Source: Elgaria multicarinata webbii (Eukaryota > Chordata > Lepidosauria > Squamata > Anguidae). From it: a stretch of 64,000 nucleotides of DNA. The notes beneath the pieces are model-generated. The model was not told the origin of the DNA, did not search any database, and was given only the letters and a program-made list of their open reading frames with translations. Made by a program: the position numbers and the translations under genes. Below, one piece after another: positions 61,833 to 64,000 of the stretch; position 1 is the stretch's first letter; every line of letters begins with the position of its first letter. The DNA lies in contig NC_086179.1 of the NCBI RefSeq assembly GCF_023053635.1, positions 1,192,001 to 1,256,000 of the forward strand, in the 5' to 3' direction.

Positions 61833-62280
61833 GCCTCATCTACACCAAGCGGGATATTCATAGAATCACAACATCATAGAATAGCAGAGTTGGAAGGGGC
61901 CTACAACAAGGCCATCGAGTCCAGCCCCCTGCTCAATGCAGGAATCCACCCTAAAGCATCCCTGGCAGATGGTTGTCCAGCTGCCTCTTGAAAGCCTCTA
62001 GTGTGGGAGAGCCCACGACCTCCACTATGAAAGCGGCATATAAAAGGCAGGAGCTACACTACTGCTTTATAGTGGTACTGAAGTGCATTGACAACTGTTG
62101 GGGCCCATCACGCATCTACACCAAGCAGGATATAACACTATGAAAGTGGTTTATAGTATGTGTCAATGGGCCCCAACAGTTGTCAGTGCACTTCAATACT
62201 GCTATAAAGCAGTAGGGCGGCTCCTGCCCTTATATACCGCTTTCATAGTGCAATATCCTGCTTGGTGTAGATCAGGCCTA
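61833..62280. mobile_element. Fold-back MITE, CTACACCAAGCAGGATAT type, interrupted by CR1
   Basis: Left arm CATCTACACCAAGCGGGATA ... CAACTGTTGGGGCCCA; right arm GCCCCAACAGTTGTCAGTGC ... CCTGCTTGGTGTAGATCAG. A CR1 tail at 61858-62023 splits the left arm. Confidence 0.8.
61858..62023 (-). mobile_element. CR1 3' end (antisense) inside a fold-back MITE
   Basis: ATCATAGAATAGCAGAGTTG to CCCACGACCTCC, inserted between GGGATAT and ACTATGAAAGC, which are adjacent in the other arm of the surrounding MITE. Confidence 0.85.
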
Positions 62281-62713
62281 TGTCAAACTACCCTGATCTT
62301 TTACAATAGGTGCACAATTTGGACCATTTGGGGAAGGTGCTTGTCCATGGGGTAATGTGTGAACTTTCCTAACACTGGAATGACAGGCTGCAGAAACAAG
62401 AAGCAAGTCATTTCTAGATGCCAATTTCAGTCAAAAATATCCTGGTTACTCAAAGATTTGCCTAAGTAAATACTCCTATTTGCCCATTACTGTCTGTTGG
62501 ACAAAGAGGTCCTAATCTCCAGTATTTACCCCCTGATAAAGCTCCTATCAGCAGAACTTTCTCTAGAACAAAGGCTATTTTTGGTGCCTCCTCCCTCCAT
62601 AACTAAGGTGCTACCATTGCATGAGCTTTCAAAGGGTTGATGGTTCAAAGACAATGATCAAAGGCCAAGGTATTCAGGTGTGTTTTGAAACAATCTTGAT
62701 ATGTCATCTAAAG

Positions 62714-63011
62714 TAGGGTGACCATATAAAAAGGAGGACAGGGCTCTTGTATCTTTAACAGTTGTATAGAAAAGGGTATTTCAGCAGAACCTGGTGAAAT
62801 TCCCTCTTCATCACAACAGTTAAAGGTGCAGGAGCCATATCTTCTTGACCACATACAAAAGAGGGCAGGGCTCTTGCAACTTTAACTGTTGCTATGAAGG
62901 GGGAATTTCACCGAGTTCTGCATATATACAAATGACACCTCCTGAAATTCCCTTTTCTATGCAACCGCTAAAGATTCAGGAGCCCTGTTCTCCTTTTCAT
63001 AGGGTCACCCT
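62714..63011. mobile_element. Fold-back MITE family A, copy 7, perfect 8-bp target duplication
   Basis: ATCTAAAG flanks it exactly (62706-62713 and 63012-63019). Ends TAGGGTGACCATATAAAAAG and CATAGGGTCACCCT. Confidence 0.9.
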
Positions 63012-63303
63012 ATCTAAAGGCTAGAATCGTCAACTTATTTTCAAGGGCAAGATGTCCACCCATAAACACACATCCCAATCCTCTAGTTTCCATATGTGAA
63101 ATATTCCAGAACATCAGACATTTTCTCTCCAGCAACCAAATGTTTCACCTTTACCTACGTAGGTTCCCTACCTTGCTATAGATTCAAGATTTATTCAGAA
63201 GGTGGCAGAAATATAATGCGAGGCCGACCCTTGACATTCTGCTTTTCTAAGCACTGACCAAGGACAGTACCCAGGAACAGAACTGGGAAAACTCCATATA
63301 CAA

Positions 63304-63354
63304 CTCAATGGCCTTATAGGCCCCTTCTAACTCTACTATTCTATGATTCTATGG
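63304..63354 (+). mobile_element. CR1 extreme 3' end, about 50 bp (sense)
   Basis: AATGGCCTTATAGGCCCCTT through the octamer tail; the rest is truncated. Confidence 0.75.
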
Positions 63355-63478
63355 GCACTATTCATTTGCTTAGAAGGCTCCAACCGCAAGAGAGATAATT
63401 ACCCATTTACAGTGGCTCAATGCACCTAGTAGGCACCTTCAGTAAAGGTCCATCTGATCTTCACGCAGATCATTTCCA

Positions 63479-64000
63479 ATCATAGAATTATAGAATAGTA
63501 GAGTTGGAAGGGGCCTATAAGGCCATCCATTCCTGCTCAATGCAGGAATCCACCTTAAAGCATCCCTGGCAGATGGCTGTCCAGCTGCCTCTTGAGTGCC
63601 TCCAGGGTTGGAGAACCCACCACCTCCCTAGGTCATTGGTTCCATTGTCGTACTGCTCTAACAGGAAGTTTTTCCTGATGTCCAATTGGAATCTGTCTTC
63701 CTTTAACTTGAGCCCGTTATTCTGTGTCCTGCACTCTGGGAGGATCGAAAAGAGATCCTGGCCCTCCTCTGTGTGACAACCTTTCAAGTATTTGAAGAGT
63801 TCCCTCAGCCTTCTTCTCCAGGCTAAACATGCCCAGTTCTTTCAGTCTCTCTTCCTAGGGCTTTGTTTCCAGATCCCTGATCATCCTGGTTGCCCTCCTC
63901 TGAACACGCTCCAGCTTGTCTGCGTCCTTCTTGAAGTGTGGAGCCCAGAACTGGACGCAATACTCAATGTGAGGCCTAACCAGTACCGAATAGAGGGGAA
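63479..64000 (-). mobile_element. CR1 3' fragment (antisense), runs off the right edge
   Basis: The tail lies at 63479 and the RT C-terminal coding region extends to the window end. Small deletions are visible against the other copies. Confidence 0.88.

Overview
The window looks like nuclear DNA of a squamate reptile (lizard or snake). The evidence is three intron-containing vertebrate genes, many CR1-type LINE 3' ends with the ATTCTATG tail, L2 fragments, a BovB-type SINE/LINE tail, and many short palindromic and hAT-like DNA transposons with clean 8-bp target duplications. I see no bacterial genes, no CRISPR array and no recognisable retrovirus.

Layout. (1) 1-3.2 kb: repeats and unassigned sequence, probably intron 1 of IMPDH1. 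(2) 3.2-4.4 kb: a CpG island holding the 5' coding exon of IMPDH1 on the minus strand; the rest of that gene lies off the left edge. (3) 4.4-28.3 kb: a long spacer between the divergent genes IMPDH1 and HILPDA, filled with CR1, L2, a tRNA-type SINE, hAT-like elements, fold-back MITEs and a local 0.36-kb duplication. (4) 28.4-32.24 kb: HILPDA on the plus strand, with CpG-island promoter, hypoxia-response cores, a non-coding first exon and the whole coding sequence in exon 2. (5) 32.8-41.0 kb: a GARIN1A (FAM71F2)-like gene on the plus strand, six coding exons with matching phases. (6) 41-49 kb: repeat-rich spacer with a readable L2 reverse-transcriptase C-terminus. (7) 49.3-57.4 kb: a secreted C-type lectin gene on the plus strand, five coding exons; its third intron (4.9 kb) carries a 2.3-kb CR1 copy inserted in an older CR1-like fragment. 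(8) 57.4-64 kb: repeats, including a CR1 fragment interrupted by two hAT-like elements, each with a perfect 8-bp target duplication.

The order IMPDH1 (minus) - HILPDA (plus) - GARIN1 (plus) matches the mammalian 7q32 neighbourhood as I recall it, minus METTL2 between HILPDA and GARIN1. The genes share no pathway that I can see: nucleotide synthesis, lipid-droplet control, sperm Golgi/acrosome biology and sugar binding.

The most unusual material is in the mobile DNA. One MITE family is a palindrome whose halves are themselves palindromes (seven copies). A second hAT-like family carries consensus 5' splice-site octamers (CAGGTAAG) on both strands around perfect internal hairpins (three copies). 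A duplicated locus retains both the empty and the filled site of a CR1 insertion. All identifications are by eye; no alignment or database search was run.
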